Positions 1-9,400 of a stretch of DNA of 56,260 bases are shown here, piece after piece; the first letter of the stretch is position 1; each line of letters opens with the position of its first letter. The stretch is taken from the NCBI GenBank assembly GCA_002862095.1, contig PHSQ01000004.1, positions 1 through 56,260 of the forward strand, read 5' to 3'. The notes under the pieces are model-generated. The model was not told the origin of the DNA, searched no databases, and saw only the letters and a list, made by a program, of their open reading frames with translations. Made by a program: the position numbers and the translations under genes. Origin of the DNA: Methylocystis sp. KS32 (GTDB lineage Bacteria; Pseudomonadota; Alphaproteobacteria; Rhizobiales; Beijerinckiaceae).

Positions 1-215
1 GCAATCCAGGGGGCTGGCGCGACTCCTGGATTGCTTCGCTACGCTCGCAATGACGGAGAGGGGCTGGCGCGACTCCCGGATTGCCTCGCTGCGCTCGCAA
101 TGACGCAGAGGGGGCTGTCGGGACTCTGCATTGCCTCCCGCCACGCCTTCGGCTCGCGGTCGCAATGACGGGCGGCAATCCAGGGGGTGGCCCACGCCGT
201 CATTGCGAGCCGATC
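1..215. repeat. Cluster of short palindromic intergenic repeats
   Basis: At least four degenerate copies of the palindrome that reads GGATTGCTTCGCTNCGCTCGCAATGACG (or its reverse, CATTGCGAGC...) lie head to tail, separated by short G-rich linkers. The same family recurs at 12349-12965 and 19889-21150. No convincing gene is visible before position 322. Confidence 0.8.
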
Positions 216-321
216 TCATGCGGAAGAGGCCGAACGACCGCCCCGTCTTGTCCGGACGCGAGAGGGCGCTTGTATAAAGCGCTGTAAATAACTATCCCCA
301 CGGCTAGGACAGGGGGCCGCG

Positions 322-1551
322 ATGGACGAACGAGATCCCGCATCCGCATTTCACAGCCACGTGTTCCTCGGGGAAGGCCACGCGAAGAGCGAGCGCAGGA
401 CCTGGGCCGTGATCTGGCTCGCCGCGGCGATGATGACGGCTGAGATCGTCGGCGGCCTCGCTTTCGGCTCCATCGCCCTGGTCGCCGACGGGCTGCATTT
501 GAGCACCCACGCCGGCGCGCTGCTGCTCGCGGCGCTGGCCTATACTTACGCCCGCAAGCACGCTGGCGATCCCCGCTTCACCTTCGGCACCGGAAAATTC
601 GGCGACCTGGCCGGCTACTCCAGCGCCATCATCCTCGCCATGATCGCGCTGCTGATCGGCTATGAATCGGTCGGCCGCATTTTCTCGCCCGTGCCGATCC
701 ATTTCGCCGAGGCCATTCCGCTCGCGGTGGTGGGTCTTGGCGTCAACATCGCGAGCGTCTGGCTGCTTTCGGGCGGCGAGGGCCATCACCACCACCACGG
801 CCACCACGACCACGACCATGGCCACCACGACGAAATCCATCGCATCGCGACCGTCGCCGGCGGCGCGGCGCTGGAAGTGTTCGAGAACGGCGCGCCTCCG
901 CGTTTCCGCCTGCGCGCCGACAAGGGCCATCGGTTCGATCCCGGCGAGACGCGGATAGAGACGCTGCGCCCCGACGGGAGCCGGCAGCGCTTCGCGCTCG
1001 CCGACCGCGGCGAATTTCTGGAGTCGGTCGAGGAGATTCCCGAGCCACACCAGTTCACCGCTTACGTGCATATCGGTCCCGACAGCCATGCGGTCGAATT
1101 CGTCGAGCACGAGCATCCGCCGGAGAGCGCGCATCGCGACAACAACATGCGCGCGGCGATGGTCCATCTGCTCGCCGACGCGGCGGTGTCGGTGCTGGTC
1201 ATCGCTGGTCTGCTGGCGGCGCGGGCCTTCGGGTGGCGGTGGACCGACCCGGCGGCGGGCATTATCGGCGCGCTGGTGACGGCGAGTTGGGCGGCGACGC
1301 TGATCCGCGACACCGGCGCGATCCTGCTCGACATGAATCCCGACCATCGCATGGCCGACAAGCTGCGCGACGCCATCGAGAGCGAGGGCGACCGCATCGG
1401 CGACCTCCATCTGTGGCGGCTGGGGCCGGGCCACCTCGGGGCCATCGTCGGCATTGTGACCTCGAACCAGCGCGGGGCGGAATATTACCGCGCCAAGCTC
1501 GCGCGCTTCAGCGCGTTGTCGCATATCACCATCGAGGTGCGGCCGGAGTAG
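322..1551 (+). CDS. dmeF: Cation diffusion facilitator, DmeF-type Co/Ni efflux transporter with an inserted domain
   Basis: A 409-residue inner-membrane CDF transporter that should export divalent Co/Ni by proton exchange. The N-terminus carries the DmeF signature (SHVFLGEGHAKSERRTW, then FGSIALVADGLHLSTHAGA) with the metal-site His/Asp residues of transmembrane helix 2 near residues 55-63. FTFGTGKFGDLAGY follows at about residues 86-99. A His-rich cytoplasmic loop (HHHHHGHHDHDHGHH) lies at 155-169. Typical DmeF proteins then go straight into helix 5 (here HLLADAAVSVL, about 272-282). This protein first has roughly 100 extra hydrophilic residues (about 172-270), which lengthens it relative to the usual size of about 300-330. 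No dmeR-type repressor gene is adjacent. Start ATG 322 follows a purine-rich AGGGGG. Confidence 0.88.
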   Translation: MDERDPASAFHSHVFLGEGHAKSERRTWAVIWLAAAMMTAEIVGGLAFGSIALVADGLHLSTHAGALLLAALAYTYARKHAGDPRFTFGTGKFGDLAGYSSAIILAMIALLIGYESVGRIFSPVPIHFAEAIPLAVVGLGVNIASVWLLSGGEGHHHHHGHHDHDHGHHDEIHRIATVAGGAALEVFENGAPPRFRLRADKGHRFDPGETRIETLRPDGSRQRFALADRGEFLESVEEIPEPHQFTAYVHIGPDSHAVEFVEHEHPPESAHRDNNMRAAMVHLLADAAVSVLVIAGLLAARAFGWRWTDPAAGIIGALVTASWAATLIRDTGAILLDMNPDHRMADKLRDAIESEGDRIGDLHLWRLGPGHLGAIVGIVTSNQRGAEYYRAKLARFSALSHITIEVRPE

Positions 1552-1683
1552 GGCGGGCGCGCCGATCATGGCCGCGACAGCGCCTGGCCCCGCCCGGCCC
1601 CCGCGCCGCGCATTTGCAACTTGCTTCCCCGCCATCGCAATCGGCCTAAGAATTCCCGCGCCGGGGGCGTATAAGATCGAATC

Positions 1684-2295
1684 TTGAGCAAGGCTGGAGC
1701 GTCGCGCGTGGCGGAACAAAAGGAGCAGGGATTTCGCACCATCGGCGAGGTGGCGGAGAGTCTGGACCTGCCGCCGCATGTGCTGCGCTTCTGGGAGACC
1801 AGGTTCAAGGAGCTGGAGCCGCTAAAGCGCGCCGGCGGGCGGCGCTATTACCGACCCCGCGACGTCGAACTGGTGATGGCGCTGCGCCATCTGCTTTATG
1901 GCCAGGGCTACACCATCAAGGGCGTGCAGCGCATCCTCAAGGAACAGGGCGCGCGCACGGTGATCGAAAACCTGCGCGCGGGGCGGTTTCAACCCGGCTT
2001 TGCCGGCCAAGGCTCCGGCGACGAAGCGTCCGCGCGCGTCGAACCCGCGCGCGTCGAACCCGTGGTTGAACCGCGGGCCGAGCCCGCCACGCCGATGCGG
2101 ACCGCGCCCGCGCCCGCGCCCGAGTCGGAACCGGAGCCGGAACCGGAGCCGCCGCCTCCCGTGCGTTTGCCCGCCGTGGTCGGGCCGTTGTTGGCGCACG
2201 CTCCGGTTCTTGGCGAAGAGGACATTCGCCAGCTGCGCCTCGCGCTGGCCGATCTCGCCGAGTGCCGCCGTCTGCTGTTGCTCGCCAAGCGCTGA
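1684..2295 (+). CDS. MerR-family transcriptional regulator
   Basis: The N-terminal 85 residues form a MerR winged helix: [25 protein letters not shown], then a GGRRYYRP wing and [15 protein letters not shown]. This is the alphaproteobacterial subgroup often found after ihfA, but no ihfA is present here. The middle is a low-complexity Arg/Val/Pro/Glu linker with repeats ([19 protein letters not shown]). A conserved-looking tail ([18 protein letters not shown]) ends the protein. No effector-binding domain is recognisable. The start is uncertain: TTG 1684 gives the full frame and a GTG at 1708 would also keep the domain. It lies 130 bp after dmeF on the same strand, but a role in metal response is not shown. 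Confidence 0.8.
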   Translation: MSKAGASRVAEQKEQGFRTIGEVAESLDLPPHVLRFWETRFKELEPLKRAGGRRYYRPRDVELVMALRHLLYGQGYTIKGVQRILKEQGARTVIENLRAGRFQPGFAGQGSGDEASARVEPARVEPVVEPRAEPATPMRTAPAPAPESEPEPEPEPPPPVRLPAVVGPLLAHAPVLGEEDIRQLRLALADLAECRRLLLLAKR

Positions 2296-2365
2296 GCGGG
2301 GCGGCTCGCGTTGCTGTCTTGGTCGGCCGCGATAAAAAAAGCGGAGCCGACGTCGCCCGCCGCGA

Positions 2366-2617
2366 TCAGTAGGCCGGATGAGAACAGGTGTTGATCCACA
2401 TTTCCTTGCCGTCGATCTCCTGCCTCTTGAGGCAACTGAAACATTTGATCCTCTGGCCCGCGCCCTGACTCGACCAGCGGTTGCATCCCTCCTCGTAGCT
2501 CTTGTAGACTTCCGGGCCTCTGGAGGGGTCCCACCAGGCCAGCGCCGAGGATGCGGCGGCGAGAGCGACGGCCAGGCATAATCCTGCCGCGACGATGTTT
2601 GTCTTGGGCCGGTTCAT
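2366..2617 (-). CDS. Small secreted cysteine-containing protein
   Basis: 83 residues. A clear Sec signal peptide (MNRPKTNIVAAGLCLAVALA...ALA) covers about residues 1-27. The mature part is about 55 residues with four cysteines (one near residue 45, a CFSC pair, and one five residues from the end) and aromatic residues, which suggests a disulfide-stabilised periplasmic or exported peptide. AAGGA lies nine bases before the ATG. The gene is divergent from the broken secreted-protein gene at 2823, and the shared region holds three phased direct repeats (2679-2711). Function unknown. Confidence 0.7.
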   Translation of the reverse strand: MNRPKTNIVAAGLCLAVALAAASSALAWWDPSRGPEVYKSYEEGCNRWSSQGAGQRIKCFSCLKRQEIDGKEMWINTCSHPAY

Positions 2618-2678
2618 GATCTGATTTCCTTTTTTGATTTAAGGGCTTGCGTGGCTGGCGCCGCCCTCGGCGAAGCAA

Positions 2679-2711
2679 TTTGTGACAGTTTTGTAACATA
2701 TTTGTCACGCG
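2679..2711. promoter_or_regulatory. Three 11-bp phased direct repeats, PHO-box-like operator
   Basis: TTTGTGACAGT, TTTGTAACATA and TTTGTCACGCG follow each other with an exact 11-bp period, i.e. TGTNACA units separated by four bases. One helical turn per half-site is the architecture bound by OmpR/PhoB-class response regulators. The site lies 62 bp upstream of the minus-strand gene at 2617 and 112 bp upstream of the plus-strand start at 2823, so it could control both. The identity of the regulator is inference. Confidence 0.45.
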
Positions 2712-2822
2712 ACGAAAAATTCCAGGGCGCGGGGCAGGACGGCGCCCAAAACGCCGTCTACGAGCGGCTTACGCCCTCCGGTTTAAACTCAGGGTTGAGT
2801 TTTAACCGTAGGAGTTTCACGC

Positions 2823-3070
2823 ATGGTCTTTCTCAAATCCGCGCTCGCCCTCGCGCTGGCGCTTTGTCTCGGGGCGGGAGCCGCGCTCGCTTAGGTTCTG
2901 GCCGGCCCGCTTGCGGCGGCGTCACGCTTTACGGCTTCAAGGGCGGAACCGACGCCGCGTCGCCACGAAGCGGTGGGCCAACCGGCAATGGCGCCCTCTT
3001 CGCGCCGCGCTGTTCGCCGCTGGCCCGCGAGGTGTTTGGCGGCGCGCAGCAAATGGTCTGCGCCCAATAG
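2823..3070 (+). pseudogene. Frameshifted small secreted protein gene
   Basis: ATG 2823, preceded by TAGGAG at good spacing, opens a perfect signal peptide (MVFLKSALALALALCLGAGAALA) that hits TAG at 2892-2894. A different frame immediately downstream stays open to TAG 3068-3070 and reads like a mature small Cys protein (CGGVTLYGFKGGTD..., then PRCSPLAREVF and a final VCAQ). A single-base loss or gain near 2890 would join them into a protein of about 80 residues. The alternative is that the short 23-codon reading is real and the rest is noise; the clean signal peptide and ribosome-binding site favour a broken gene. Confidence 0.45.
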
Positions 3071-3134
3071 ATAGATAAAAAGCAGCGGCGCGGCGTTGCC
3101 AGCGCGCGCGCCGGCCTTTATAAGAACGCCGAGT

Positions 3135-3212
3135 CGGAGTGTAGCGCAGCCCGGTTAGCGCACTTGTCTGGGGGACAAGGGGTCGTGGGTTCGAATCCCG
3201 CCACTCCGACCA
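3135..3212 (+). tRNA. tRNA-Pro (GGG)
   Basis: Complete cloverleaf. Acceptor CGGAGTG (3135-3141) pairs with CACTCCG (3202-3208). The anticodon stem CTTGT/ACAAG encloses the loop CTGGGGG, giving anticodon GGG. The T arm is GTGGGTTCGAATCCCGC, the discriminator is A3209, and CCA is encoded at 3210-3212. Confidence 0.95.
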
Positions 3213-3271
3213 TTTATCTCACGAAATCGGGAGCATTGCGCGGGAGGACGACGTCCTTGCCGGGGTCTCGG

Positions 3272-4372
3272 TCAGTCCGCCAGCCTCGTCGCGGCCAGCA
3301 GCTTGTCGGCCAGCGCCGCCGCGAAATGCTGGATCAGATTATAGAAAACGATCGGCAGCATCACGGCGGGATGGTCGGAGAGTTCGAGCGAGGCCAGCAC
3401 CAGCCCCGCGCCATTATTATTCATGCCAAGCCCGAACATCAGCGAGGCCGTTCTGGCGCGCCCGGCTCCAAAAACCCGCGACAGCAGGTAGCCGGCTCCG
3501 AACATCGAAACGCACAGCAGCCCGGCGGCGATCAGCACCACGACGACGTAATCGGGATCGGGTTGCGCGATGACGCTCGGCAGGCTGAGCGAGGCGTTGG
3601 AGTAATTCAGCAGCACGATAACCGCGAAATTCGCGAGCTTCAGACAGGGTGAGATCAGCGCCGCCCGCTTCTCGCCCAGCAGTCGATGCGCGGCCATTCC
3701 GAGCAGGGAGGGCAGAACGATCCAGGCGCCGACAAAGGAGCCCGACCCGCCGCTCGCAAGTTCGTTCAGATCCTCCGAATAGTCGCCGACCGTGACGAGG
3801 GCGGCGGCATGGAGAATGAGCGGCGTCAGCATCGGGCTGCACAAAGTGGTCAGCAGAATGAGGCCGACGCTCAAGGCGAGATTGCCATTGGCGTTCTGCG
3901 CCCAGGCGGAGGAAGCGCCGGCGATCGGCATGGCGGCGACCAGGGCGAGCCCGGCGAGAATTTGCTGCGTTTCCTCGGAGTTGTGCCAGGGCCTCATCGC
4001 GAGGCTGAGGCAGACGATGAAGGCGAGGGGCGCGAGCGTATTCGCCAGCGCGCCGGAAAGCAGCAGCCCCGGCTTGCGGACCAGTGCCGAAAGCTCGGCC
4101 GTTCTGACGCCGAGGCCCGCGTTGAAGAGCAGAAAGGCCAGCATGAGCGAGGGCAGGGCCAGGGCGATTTTGGTTCCCCCGATGTCGACGCCGCCAAGAT
4201 CGATGCGGCGGATCGACAGGCCAGGGCCGGGTAAAACCGCCGCGAAAAAATACGAAGCGAGGACGATCCAGATGAAATAACGGTGGATCGCGTGCGAAAG
4301 CGCGGCGATCGTCTGGGTGAAACCGGCGCTCATTCGAGCAGCTTTCTCGTGACCGTCATGCGTTCCGACCAT
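3272..4372 (-). CDS. BASS/SBF-family Na+-dependent transporter-like membrane protein
   Basis: 366 residues with about nine to ten hydrophobic segments. The profile fits the bile acid:sodium symporter (BASS) superfamily: a duplicated core with a motif around AMPIAGASSAWAQNANGNLALSV (about residues 150-170) and a second conserved Asn-rich helix, GLGMNNNGAGLVLASLELSD, near residue 320. BASS proteins import organic anions with sodium; the substrate cannot be read from sequence. GAGGG stands five bases before ATG 4372; a second in-frame ATG at 4333 would remove 13 residues and give a more normal N-terminus. The gene ends 60 bp from tRNA-Pro and is divergent from the small gene at 4546. Confidence 0.7.
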   Translation of the reverse strand: MVGTHDGHEKAARMSAGFTQTIAALSHAIHRYFIWIVLASYFFAAVLPGPGLSIRRIDLGGVDIGGTKIALALPSLMLAFLLFNAGLGVRTAELSALVRKPGLLLSGALANTLAPLAFIVCLSLAMRPWHNSEETQQILAGLALVAAMPIAGASSAWAQNANGNLALSVGLILLTTLCSPMLTPLILHAAALVTVGDYSEDLNELASGGSGSFVGAWIVLPSLLGMAAHRLLGEKRAALISPCLKLANFAVIVLLNYSNASLSLPSVIAQPDPDYVVVVLIAAGLLCVSMFGAGYLLSRVFGAGRARTASLMFGLGMNNNGAGLVLASLELSDHPAVMLPIVFYNLIQHFAAALADKLLAATRLAD

Positions 4373-4545
4373 AGGCCCTCTTTATTGTGGCGAACTTGCG
4401 TCGCCGATGCCCCATGCGGCCGCGTCGTCGCCCGGCATGACCGCGCCTTCCAGGGAACCTTTGCGCCGCCAGCGCATTGACCAGAACCGCCTGCGCCGCG
4501 ACGGCGTGGGCTCGACAAGGGAACATGAGGCAAGGGAGCATGAGG

Positions 4546-4728
4546 ATGGAACAAGCCGTCATTCCCGATTACGCCCGTCGGCTTTTCGAAGCTCACGGCA
4601 TGAGGGCGATAGCCGAAGCGGCGCGGAAGGCCGTCGCTCTGGAGCAACAGGGTCGGCGCCAGGAGGCCCAGGTCTGGCGGCGCGTCGAAGAGGCGCTGAA
4701 AGAACTGCGTGGCCCGCGTCATTCGTGA
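4546..4728 (+). CDS. Small conserved-type helical protein, 60 aa
   Basis: Starts at ATG 4546, eight bases after GGAG. The protein is short, charged and helical, with segments YARRLFEAHGMRAIAEAARKA and QVWRRVEEALKELRGP. I recall similar small proteins in Hyphomicrobiales but cannot name a function. The same kind of sequence (helical, with VWLMVAE) is seen in the gene at 11722, so the two may be related. The last ten bases overlap the 3' end of the convergent SulP gene. Confidence 0.6.
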   Translation: MEQAVIPDYARRLFEAHGMRAIAEAARKAVALEQQGRRQEAQVWRRVEEALKELRGPRHS

Positions 4729-6422
4729 TTGTCGCCGGGCGGCGTGGGCCGCGCCTGGCTGCTCTCGGGCTCGTCGTCCATCCTGAACTCGACGATGTGG
4801 CGCGAGGGCTGATTGGCGATGAGCTTGCGGCGCACGGCTTTGTTCGCGCCAGCGACGACGATGCGTCGTCCCTCCTTGTGGGCCTGCTCGGCGAAAGCGA
4901 AAAAGGACTCCGCCGCCGAGGCGTCGATGAAGGGCACCATGCGGAAGTCGATGACATAGGCGGGCGGCGGCGGGTCGATGCGCTCCAGCGCCTCGAAGAT
5001 GGTCGAGGCGACGCCAAAGAACAGCGGTCCCTCGAAACGATAGACCAGCGCGCCGGCGTCCCTGCCGGGCGCGTTGGCGCCAATGGCGCCTTGCCCCTGC
5101 GAAAGCCCGGCGAGCATGTGCCATTCCACGAATTCCGCCATGCGGTGCATGAACAGCAGCGCGCCGAAGGAGACGCCGACCGCTATGCCTTCGGTAGCGT
5201 CGCGGAACACCGTGAGCAGAAGGGTCGTGAACAGCAGAACCGCTTCTTCCTTGTCTCTTCGCAGGATCGAAACAATGGTCTTGCGGTCGATCATGTCGAA
5301 GGCGATGACGAGGAGCACGGCGGCGAGCGTCGGCAGCGGAATATGGGTTGCGAGCGGCGCGGCGAGAGAGACGAAGGCGAGCAGAAACAGCGCCGACGAG
5401 ACTCCCGCGATGGGGCTTTTCGCCCCGGCGCGAATATTGGTGGCCGTGCGCGTCAGCGCGCCGGCGGAGGCGACGCCGCCAAAAAATCCGGCGAAGAGAT
5501 TGGCCCAGCCCTGCGCGACCAGTTCGGCGTTGGAATTGTGGCGTTCGCCCGTCATGCCGTCGGCGACGACGGCGGAGAGCAGCGATTCCATCGCGCCCAG
5601 CGCCGCGATGGCGATCGCCGCCGGCACGAGTTCGAGCAGCGTGGCGAGGCCGACGCCGGGTATCGACGCCTTCAACACCGCATGAGGAATGCCGCCATAA
5701 CGCGAGCCGATGGTGTCGACGTCGAGGCCAAGAACGAAGGCGACGGCGGCGCCCGCCGCGATCGTCGTCATCATCCCGCCCCACCAGGGCTTACGAATAC
5801 GCTGATAGACGATGAAGGCGAGCGTCGCCGAGGCGAGCAACAGGCTTTGAAAATGAACTGAGCCGAGGTGCTCGGACAGGGCTTCGAGCTTGGGCAGAAA
5901 TCCGGCGGGTTCGTGAGCGATTTTGAGTCCGAGAAAATCGCGCGCCTGGCTCGCGAGCAGAATGACGGCGACGCCCGCCGTAAAGCCGACCGGAACCGAA
6001 TGCGGCAGGTATTTTATGTAGGTGCCGAACCTCATGTAGCCGAGCGCGAGCAGTATGAGGCCCGCCATGATCGTGGCGGCTAGCAGCCCCTCGACGCCGT
6101 GGTTCTCGACCGTCGTGGCGATCAGCGCGACGAAGGCGGTGGCCGGTCCGCCGATCTGGTAACGGCTGCCGCCGAGCAGCGAGGTGAAGAATCCGCCGAC
6201 GATGGCCGCCGCGAGGCCGGCGGCGGGCGACAGGCCCGAGGCGATCGCGAGCGCCATGGCGAGCGGCAGGCTCACCACCGCGACGCTGAAACCGGCGGAG
6301 ACGTCGGATTTGAAATCGTCGAGCGAATAACCGCTCCTCAGCGCCTCGAACAGCCTCGGCGTGAAAGTCTCGGCGAAACTCTTCGCGCCGCCATGGTCCA
6401 CGGTGTGATTTGCTTCGGTCAT
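4719..6422 (-). CDS. SulP-family anion permease with C-terminal STAS domain
   Basis: 567 residues. The N-terminal SulP fold includes AGFSVAVVSLPLAMALAIASG (about 43-64), then GGSRYQIGGPATAFVALIA (about 84-103), which matches the SulP substrate-site region, with 10-14 membrane segments in all. A STAS domain occupies about residues 450-545 (VYRFEGPLFFG, VIDFRMVPFIDASA). SulP proteins import sulfate, bicarbonate or other anions, often with H+ or Na+. Its ATG overlaps the stop of the P-type ATPase gene upstream in a four-base ATGA, so the two are almost certainly translated in a coupled way. A proton pump beside a possible H+-coupled permease suggests joint work, but the anion is unknown. Confidence 0.88.
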   Translation of the reverse strand: MTEANHTVDHGGAKSFAETFTPRLFEALRSGYSLDDFKSDVSAGFSVAVVSLPLAMALAIASGLSPAAGLAAAIVGGFFTSLLGGSRYQIGGPATAFVALIATTVENHGVEGLLAATIMAGLILLALGYMRFGTYIKYLPHSVPVGFTAGVAVILLASQARDFLGLKIAHEPAGFLPKLEALSEHLGSVHFQSLLLASATLAFIVYQRIRKPWWGGMMTTIAAGAAVAFVLGLDVDTIGSRYGGIPHAVLKASIPGVGLATLLELVPAAIAIAALGAMESLLSAVVADGMTGERHNSNAELVAQGWANLFAGFFGGVASAGALTRTATNIRAGAKSPIAGVSSALFLLAFVSLAAPLATHIPLPTLAAVLLVIAFDMIDRKTIVSILRRDKEEAVLLFTTLLLTVFRDATEGIAVGVSFGALLFMHRMAEFVEWHMLAGLSQGQGAIGANAPGRDAGALVYRFEGPLFFGVASTIFEALERIDPPPPAYVIDFRMVPFIDASAAESFFAFAEQAHKEGRRIVVAGANKAVRRKLIANQPSRHIVEFRMDDEPESSQARPTPPGDNHE

Positions 6423-9400
6423 TGCAGGTCTCGCTTTGGCGCGGGCGACGAGGCGACCTCGTCTTCGGCGTCACGCCGTTCTATTGCGATTTTCGCCGTT
6501 ACGCTCGCGCCGGCGGCGAAGTCGTCGCTGCTCCCCGGCGCCTCGACGACGACGCGGCCGATCGCCGGCTCGCCCTCGCCGCCCGGCGCGGGGCCACGAA
6601 TTTCGGCGATTGTTCCGCCGAGAGTCTTTTCCGGCGCGGCGTCGGAGACGATCTCCGCCGCGTCGCCGATCCGCATCAGTTTCTCGTCAGCGAGCGGAAC
6701 GTCGAATTCGGCCACCACATCGCGGGATCGCCGCGCGAACAGGAACAGCAGGGCGGGGGCGGATATCTTCTGGCCCTCCGCCACATAGCGCGCGACCACC
6801 TTCGCGTCGAAGGGCGCCAGAATGTTCTCGCGTCTCGCGTTCTTGTCCTCTTCCGCGAAGACGGCGCGCAGCCGGTCCCTTTCGCTGCGCTCCTTGCGGG
6901 CGCGCTCCTCCAGCAGCTTGCGCCGCTGCTTCGCCGTCCGCGCGCCAGCCGCCAGCAGGCGCTCGTCCTGGGCGAGGTCGCGCTCCACTGCTTCGAGTCG
7001 GTCGCGAGCGTCGCTGTTGCTGTCCTCTCGGATGGTGGCGCAGACCCGCCCGGCCTCGATCTTTTCATCCACCGCGCAAGAGAGCGCCTCGATGGTTCCG
7101 CCTCTGTCCGAAAGGGCGAGCTGTTCTTGCGCCGCCGCGACATTTCCTTTGTAGGCCGCGATTCGCGCGGGGGCGGGAGGAGCGACGTAATGGGCTTCGC
7201 GCATCGGCGGCCACAGCTCCACCGCCGTTCCCGCGACGACGGCCAGCGCGACGCCGCCGGCGGGCAGCAGCCACGGCGAAGGCCGGCGTCGCGCTTCTTT
7301 TTTGGCTTCGACGCCGAGACCGGACATCGCGAAGACGAAGGACTTCAGGAGATCGAGCAGCAGCGCGAAAAGCAACGTCGCGACGAAGAGTTCCGCCACG
7401 ACGCGGGCGGGCAGCGGAGCCATCAGCGATCCGGTGAGCGCGAGGGTGACGCCAATCGCGATGTTCAGCACGGAGGAGGCGATCAGCCAGCGCGAGGGAA
7501 ACGAACTCCAAAGCCGCTGCCGGTCGCGCAATACATAGACCGTCGCCTGACCGAGAAACACCAGCGCGACAAAAGAAAGCGTCCGCAATTCGCCGATGTC
7601 GAGGCCGAGCCGCCGTTGGCCCACCAGCACGACGCTGGAGAGAAACAGCAGCCCGGCGAAAGCGAGCGCGCCGGCGGCGGCGGTGATCGCGCCGAGGCGC
7701 CAGGTGTCTGGCCGGGCGGAGGGCGTGGCCCGGTCGGTGGCGATGGCCATGGTCAGAAAGTCGCCAGTGATGAGCAGCAAGGCCATCTGCATCGGCGTGA
7801 CAATGGCGTGGCCGGTCGCGAGAAGCCCGACGCCGAGGAAGGGGACGAGCTGGAATTTCTTGACCAGGGCGTTGAGCGTATAGGTCAGGATGCGCTGGAA
7901 GGCGGCGCGGCCCTCCTCGATCGCCGCCGCCACGCCCTTGAGGCCGGGCTCGGTGAGCACGATGCTGGCGGCGGATTTGGCGACGTCCGTCGCGGTGGAG
8001 ACCGCGACGCCCATTTGCGCCTGACGCAGGGCGGGCGCGTCATTGGCGCCGTCGCCGCACATGCCGACCGTGTGTCCCCGACGCTGGAACGCCTGCACCA
8101 GTTTGAACTTGTCCTCGGGAAAGACGCCGGCGTAAATGGCGAAATCGTCCGGATTCGCGTCCTTGGAAATTTTCGCGGCGGGGCAGACGGGGCCGACGAT
8201 GCCGACGGCGTGACCGACCGAAGCCGCGGTGGCGGCGGCGTCGCCGGTGACCATGACGGTCTTCACGCCTCCGGTCAGCAGCGCGGCGATCAGCGGTTTC
8301 GATTCCGGGCGCGGCGGGTCGCTGAGCGCGATGAGGCCGACGAGCTTCTCGGCTCCGCGCGGGCCATAGGCCAAGGCAATGACGCGGCCGGCGGAGCGGC
8401 TCAGGGTCTCGATTTCCGCTTCGGCGCGGGCGTCGAGCGGCGACAGCCGTCCGATCGCGATGGGCGCGCCCTTGACGATGCGCAGCTCCCGCCCGGCCTC
8501 GTCCACGACGATGGCCTCGGCGACCTTCGTCGCCGGATCGAAAGGCGTGAAGCCGCGGACATGCAGGGGCTGGCCGGTTCCCTCGCTCGCCGCCGCTCCC
8601 GCGCGGATGGCGGCGTCCACCGGATCGAAACCGGCGGCGGCGCTCGCAAGCGCCGCGAGGCGAAGAATCTCCGTATCCCCGAGGTCTGGCGACAGCGACT
8701 TCACCGCCGCGACGCCGAGTTCGTTGGAGGTCAGCGTGCCGGTCTTGTCGACGCAAACCACGTCGACCATGGCGGCTTCATGCACGGCGGCGAGCTTCGT
8801 CAGCAGCACGCCTCTCTTCGCCAGCGCCTGGGCGCCGAGCGCCGCCGCGAGGGTGAAAGTCGCGGGCAGGGCCACCGGGATCGAAGCCAGCGCCGCCGTG
8901 AGCGTGAGGGCCACCAGGTGGCCGGACGACATCGACAGACTATGGCCATAGGCGATCAGGAAAACCGTGACGGCGCCGTTGAAGACGGCGAGATTGCGCA
9001 CCACGCCGAACACCGCCTCCTGCTGCGCGCTTTTCGCCCCCGCGACTCTCACGAGTTCCGCTGTCTTGCCGTAATAGGAGCGCGCGCCGGTGGCCACCAC
9101 CTCGGCGATCGCCTCTCCGCGCCGCCCGATGGCGCCGGCGTAGGCGATGGCGCCGGCGCCGATCTCGACCGGCGCCGATTCGCCGGTGAGCATGGATTGA
9201 TCGACCAGAATGGAGCCCTCGATCACGCGCGCGTCGGCGGGAACCAGCGCGCCGAGTTCGAGCTTCACCACGTCCCCCGGCGCGAGTTCCGGCGCGGAAA
9301 GCTCCTTCCAGACGCCATCGCGTTTCGCCGTCGCCCGGACCGAGAGCCTCGACTTCAGTATTTCGAGCGCGGCTCGCGCCTTGCTTTCCTGAAAATAACC

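Noticed and set aside
304..1779. Long open frame antisense to dmeF
   Set aside because: GC-rich shadow frame; the plus-strand protein has clear CDF motifs and the antisense product has none.
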